A stretch of 7,836 nt of DNA from Rhizobium sp. Q54 (GTDB taxonomy: Bacteria > Pseudomonadota > Alphaproteobacteria > Rhizobiales > Beijerinckiaceae). Below the pieces are notes generated by a model, which worked only from the letters and a program-made list of their open reading frames with translations, made no database searches and was not told the origin of the DNA. The stretch covers positions 1 through 7,836 of the forward strand of contig CAMDKB010000215.1 in the NCBI GenBank assembly GCA_945901195.1, written 5' to 3'. Position numbers and translations under genes: made by a program. Of this stretch, positions 4,925 through 7,836 are shown piece by piece (within the stretch, counting starts at the first letter, position 1; the number at the start of each line of letters is the position of its first letter).

Positions 4925-5884
4925 TCATTGCGGCTCGATCTTCGCGTCCTTCGCCACCTTGCCATAAAAATCAAAATCGCGCTTGATCATGGCGCCAAAT
5001 GCTTCGGGCGTTCCTCCGATAATTTCCAGCCCGCCACCTTCAAAAACCCGCCGCACCTCCGCGTCATCAAGCGCCTTGTTGAAGGCTTCGTTCAGGGCCA
5101 TGACCACATCGCGCGGCGTTTCCTTCGCCACGACCAGCCCCTGCCAGCCGGTGATATCGAACCCGGGCGCAAAACTCGAAGTCACCGGCAAAGATTTGAA
5201 CGCCTCCGCCGGGGTCTTGCTTGTCACCGCCAGCGCGCGCAAGCGTCCCTCTTTCACGGGCGCAATCGCCACGTTCACGAATTCAAACAGCATATCGACT
5301 TCCGACTTGGCGACGGCGGCGCTGGCCTGTGCATTGCCTTGATAACCGACCATCAGAAGCTTGCCCGCATGCGCCTCAAACACGTGGCAGGACACGAACG
5401 ACAATGCGACAGTTGTCGCTGCGCAGGAGAGCTTTCCCGGCTGCGCCTTAATGTTCGCAATCAGCTCCTGCACTGTTTTGGCGGGATTGTCCGGATTTAC
5501 CAGCAACACACCGACCCCGCGATTGAATTGCACAACAGGCGCAACGATGCCGGGATCAGCCGCAATCTTCTGGAAGAACGGATTGGTGACGATATAGGGC
5601 GCCGCAAACAGAATGGTTGAGCCATCCGGCTTTGCCTGCGCGGTCGCAGTAAGTGCGATATTCCCGCCTGCTCCGGGACGATAATCGGGCACTACAGTCT
5701 GGCCGAGGATGGCCGAGACCTTGTTGGCCAGCAATTGGACCGTCGGCCCCGCCGGCCCGCCCGGCGGTCCCGGCACAATAAAGCGGATCTGGTTCGATCC
5801 GATATTGATGCGTGGCTGCGCCATCGCAGGAAGCGCAGCGGCCAACGCCGCTGAAATCAAGAGTGCACGGTTGAATTTGCGCAA
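4925..5884 (-). CDS. Tripartite tricarboxylate transporter substrate-binding protein (TctC/Bug family)
   Basis: The 319-residue periplasmic receptor has a signal peptide (cleavage after about residue 22, AMA) and Bug-family hallmarks. These are IRFIVPGPPGGPAG (33-46), LGQTVVPDYRPGAGGNIA (60-77), KPDGST (85-90), and the C-terminal lobe pattern GWQGLVVAKETP. Such proteins bind carboxylates or other small organic acids and deliver them to a TctA/TctB membrane pair, which is not in this window; orphan receptors are common. The loop that normally reads like GS-x-x-H is changed to a segment with Cys154 and Cys166, which suggests an unusual ligand. The TTG start at 5884 is well supported by GGGAGG (5896-5891) with a 6-nt spacer. 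It lies 24 nt after the exported amidohydrolase, so the two are likely co-transcribed. Confidence 0.93.
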   Translation of the reverse strand: MRKFNRALLISAALAAALPAMAQPRINIGSNQIRFIVPGPPGGPAGPTVQLLANKVSAILGQTVVPDYRPGAGGNIALTATAQAKPDGSTILFAAPYIVTNPFFQKIAADPGIVAPVVQFNRGVGVLLVNPDNPAKTVQELIANIKAQPGKLSCAATTVALSFVSCHVFEAHAGKLLMVGYQGNAQASAAVAKSEVDMLFEFVNVAIAPVKEGRLRALAVTSKTPAEAFKSLPVTSSFAPGFDITGWQGLVVAKETPRDVVMALNEAFNKALDDAEVRRVFEGGGLEIIGGTPEAFGAMIKRDFDFYGKVAKDAKIEPQ

Positions 5885-5896
5885 GGTATTCCTCCC
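5882..5896 (-). promoter_or_regulatory. Strong RBS deciding a TTG start
   Basis: GGGAGG at 5896-5891 lies 6 nt before TTG (5884-5882). No in-frame ATG or GTG fits the signal peptide, so TTG is the start of the TctC-like gene. The site lies in the 24-nt gap after the amidohydrolase stop. Confidence 0.85.
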
Positions 5897-5908
5897 GGTA
5901 TTGTTGGT

Positions 5909-6796
5909 TTAAAAGCCGAACAGCTTCGCTGGGTTGGCGCCCATGATCGCGCGGCGTTCATCAGCACTGGTGACCATTTTCTCGAAGAACGCTTTCTGAT
6001 TGGCGTAATTGGCGGTCTTCTCGAACGCCGTATGCGGCCAGTCGCTGCCAAACAGCAGGCGATCAAGCCCCAGCGCATCGCGCAGCATGGGATAGGCAGC
6101 CAGCGCAGTTTTCTCGCCTGCGCCGTCATTGCCATTGCGATAGGCGGCGGACACCTTCACCCATAAACGCCGCGTGCTGCCCTGCTTGAGAAGATAACGA
6201 AAGCCGGGATCGTCAACGCCCTGCGCGCCATCGGGCCGCCCGTAATGATCAACCACCACATTGACGCCCGCTTTCAGCAGCGGCCCGACAATGGCTTCCA
6301 AATCCTTCGCCTCACGATGCACTTCCACCTGCCAGTTCAGCGCCGCCACGCGCTTGAGATGATCAGGCCAGGGCCCGCTGGTAAAATCAGGGATCGGTCG
6401 CCCGACCAGATTAAGCCGTACGCCGGCGATTCCCGCCGCCGCCATCGCCTTCATTTCCACTTCGGGGATTGCAGGATCCACAACCGCAATGCCGCGCAGC
6501 CGCCCCTTCGCGTCTTTTATGCCTTCCATGAGATAGCTGTTGTCGGTGCCCAGAAAGCTGATCTGCACCAGCACGCCATGGCTCATGCCATTGTGGTCGA
6601 GCTGCTTGAGATAAGCCCCAACCGGCGCATCATAATCGGACGTATAACGAGCCCCCGGCGCCATCGGCAGGCCACGCTGAAAGATATGCGCATGCGTGTC
6701 GATGGTCATGGCCGCCGATTGGGCGCGCAGGGGGGCGGGCAGAGCAAGAGAAGCGGCAGCGGTGGAAATGAGTGTGCGGCGGGTAATGGGGGGCAT
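5909..6796 (-). CDS. Exported amidohydrolase, LigI-like (2-pyrone-4,6-dicarboxylate lactonase family)
   Basis: The 295-residue protein belongs to the Amidohydrolase_2 TIM-barrel family. Metal-site residues are visible as THAHIF (His35, His37), a strand with EVH (His160), VVDHYGRPDG (His184) and FGSDWPH (Asp252, His255). The last two blocks are typical of LigI-type lactonases, which hydrolyse the ring of 2-pyrone-4,6-dicarboxylate; the real substrate is unknown. The N-terminus MPPITRRTLISTAAASLALPAPLRA is a twin-arginine signal, so the folded enzyme would be exported to the periplasm, unlike cytoplasmic LigI. I prefer ATG 6796 (GGAG at 6807-6804, 7-nt spacer) to an ATG at 6820. It lies 63 nt after the SDR gene and 24 nt before the solute-binding protein. 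Confidence 0.88.
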   Translation of the reverse strand: MPPITRRTLISTAAASLALPAPLRAQSAAMTIDTHAHIFQRGLPMAPGARYTSDYDAPVGAYLKQLDHNGMSHGVLVQISFLGTDNSYLMEGIKDAKGRLRGIAVVDPAIPEVEMKAMAAAGIAGVRLNLVGRPIPDFTSGPWPDHLKRVAALNWQVEVHREAKDLEAIVGPLLKAGVNVVVDHYGRPDGAQGVDDPGFRYLLKQGSTRRLWVKVSAAYRNGNDGAGEKTALAAYPMLRDALGLDRLLFGSDWPHTAFEKTANYANQKAFFEKMVTSADERRAIMGANPAKLFGF

Positions 6797-6859
6797 GGAT
6801 AATCTCCGATAATTTGTCATCTCATTAAAGCAAACGTTACAGCACGGACGCTACTGCTC

Positions 6860-7615
6860 TCACCCCCTGCCCTCAAACGGCATCATTGTCGCCTTGATCG
6901 TCATTTCCAGCACGTTGGATTCAAGCGGCAGGTTCGCCATCATGGCAATCGCCTGTCCCACGTGGTCGAGCGGCATGGTGGCTTCCGGCTTGATCGAGCC
7001 ATCCGGCTGCGGCATGCCTTTTTTCATCTTGTCGGCCATCTGGCTTTCCGCATTGCCGATATCGATCTGTCCCACGGCGATATTGTATTTGCGCCCGTCC
7101 AGTGCGGCGGCCTTGGTGATGCCGGTGACGGCGTGTTTGGTGGATGTATAGGCAATGGAATTGGGGCGCGGCGTATGCGCCGAAATCGAACCATTGTTGA
7201 TGATGCGTCCGCCCTGCGGAGTCTGTTTCTTCATCAGGCGGAACGCGCCTTGCGTACACAAAAACACGCCGTTGAGATTGACACTGACGACGCTCTGCCA
7301 TGCTTCGAAGGGCAGATCTTCCAGCAGCATCGGCGGGCCGCCCATGCCCGCATTGTTGAACAGGAAATCGAGCCGTCCAAAATGCTTTTCGATGACGCGG
7401 AACATCTCGTCCACTTCCCAGGGACGCCCGACATCGCAAGGGTGCGCTGCCGCCTTGCCACCCGCCGCCTTGATCGCCGCAACAGCTTCATCGAGCTGTG
7501 GCTTGCGCCGTCCGCACACCACGACGAAATAACCAAGCCCCGCCAGCGCCAGCGCCGCCGCCCGCCCGATACCCGTGCCGCCGCCTGTGACCAGCGCGAT
7601 CTTGTTGTCAGCCAT
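6860..7615 (-). CDS. Short-chain dehydrogenase/reductase (classical SDR)
   Basis: The 251-residue oxidoreductase has a complete classical SDR set: TGGGTGIG dinucleotide loop (10-17), a conserved Asp61 before the adenine pocket, NNAG (87-90), Asn113, and the catalytic Ser143, Tyr156 and Lys160 (YTSTK). Arg36-Arg37 after the second strand suggests a preference for NADP(H), which is an inference. The substrate cannot be predicted. ATG 7615 is chosen because GGAGG (7626-7622) lies 6 nt upstream; a start six codons earlier would ignore it. The start overlaps the end of the biotinyl-domain gene by 8 nt (ATGGCTGA), a sign of translational coupling, so it probably acts in the same pathway as the carboxylase. 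Confidence 0.93.
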   Translation of the reverse strand: MADNKIALVTGGGTGIGRAAALALAGLGYFVVVCGRRKPQLDEAVAAIKAAGGKAAAHPCDVGRPWEVDEMFRVIEKHFGRLDFLFNNAGMGGPPMLLEDLPFEAWQSVVSVNLNGVFLCTQGAFRLMKKQTPQGGRIINNGSISAHTPRPNSIAYTSTKHAVTGITKAAALDGRKYNIAVGQIDIGNAESQMADKMKKGMPQPDGSIKPEATMPLDHVGQAIAMMANLPLESNVLEMTIKATMMPFEGRG

Positions 7616-7836
7616 TTTTTTCCTCCACCCCAATTTTCATGATCTCAGCGCCTTGCGCAACCTGTGCGCCGGCCGAAGTCGAAATCCTGCTCACCACGCC
7701 ATCGCGCGGGGCCAGGAGAACATGCTCCATCTTCATGGCTTCGACAATGGCAAGCCGCTGCCCACGCGTAACACTCTGCCCTGCAGCCGCCAGCATCGCG
7801 ACGACCTTGCCGTGCATGGGCGAGCGGATGACGCCG
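7608..7836 (-). CDS. C-terminal biotinyl domain of an acyl-CoA carboxylase alpha subunit (partial)
   Basis: The 3' end of a gene that continues past the right edge. The visible residues begin GVIRSPMHGKVV and contain the biotinylation motif EAMKM, whose Lys carries biotin, followed by the typical APRDGVV ... GAQVAQGAEIMKI. The frame is open to the edge, and the SPMHG context is the usual start of the biotinyl fold, so the internal Met at 7817 is not the start. In such enzymes this domain ends a long alpha subunit containing biotin carboxylase (as in methylcrotonyl-, propionyl- or geranyl-CoA carboxylases). A stand-alone carrier cannot be ruled out from this fragment. It overlaps the SDR start by 8 nt. 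Confidence 0.9.
   Translation of the reverse strand, partial: GVIRSPMHGKVVAMLAAAGQSVTRGQRLAIVEAMKMEHVLLAPRDGVVSRISTSAGAQVAQGAEIMKIGVEEKNG

Noticed and set aside
4514..5620. Long plus-strand open frame of 368 codons
   Set aside because: It lies antisense to the TIMP-like and TctC-like genes, has Arg/His/Cys-rich low-quality composition, no RBS and no recognisable domain. It is a GC-driven shadow.

Overview
The window looks like a chromosomal segment of a moderately GC-rich alphaproteobacterium. The evidence is a DUF1489 protein (a family found mostly in Alphaproteobacteria), a D,D-carboxypeptidase fused to a SPOR domain, a membrane J-protein of a typical alphaproteobacterial layout, a TTGACG-type promoter, and a phasin-like gene start behind a PhaR-like operator. 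The genus cannot be fixed from sequence alone. I see no transposase, CRISPR array, rRNA or tRNA.

Layout. (1) 1-340: a divergent regulatory region. Leftwards it holds the first seven codons of a gene that starts like a phasin, with a strong sigma-70-type promoter overlapped by a two-site TGCACTGCA operator. Rightwards it holds a CtrA-box-like site and a foldable mRNA leader. (2) 341-2095 (+): a secreted penicillin-binding protein / D,D-carboxypeptidase with a long Pro/Ala-rich linker and a C-terminal SPOR domain. (3) 2096-2179: a convergent gap with two tandem 31-bp copies of a hairpin. (4) 2180-3626 (-): a two-gene operon encoding a membrane-anchored J-domain protein and, upstream of it, a VWA-like protein with a complete MIDAS motif. 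It is preceded by a hairpin-rich leader containing a six-residue micro-ORF. (5) about 3840-4011: a GC-rich, stem-loop-rich intergenic stretch without a gene. (6) 4012-7836 (-): six closely spaced co-directional genes. In transcription order they are the biotinyl end of an acyl-CoA carboxylase alpha subunit, an SDR oxidoreductase, an exported LigI-like amidohydrolase, a TctC/Bug solute-binding protein, a secreted TIMP-like (NTR-fold) protein, and a DUF1489 protein.

How the genes may work together. The first four genes of the long minus-strand run look catabolic. A twin-arginine-exported lactonase-like hydrolase and a periplasmic solute-binding protein could generate and capture an organic acid, while the cytoplasmic SDR and biotin-dependent carboxylase act on an acyl-CoA or keto/hydroxy intermediate. 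The substrate is not readable from this sequence. The VWA/J-protein pair suggests a membrane-tethered Hsp70 co-chaperone working with a metal-dependent adhesion module; its client is unknown. The carboxypeptidase trims peptidoglycan and is probably drawn to septal denuded glycan by its SPOR domain.

The most noteworthy observations are the operator/promoter arrangement at the left end, a 17-bp tandem duplication that appears to have frameshifted the tail of the TIMP-like gene, the exported lactonase plus solute receptor pairing, and the VWA/J-protein operon with its structured leader. None of these is proven to be a new system.
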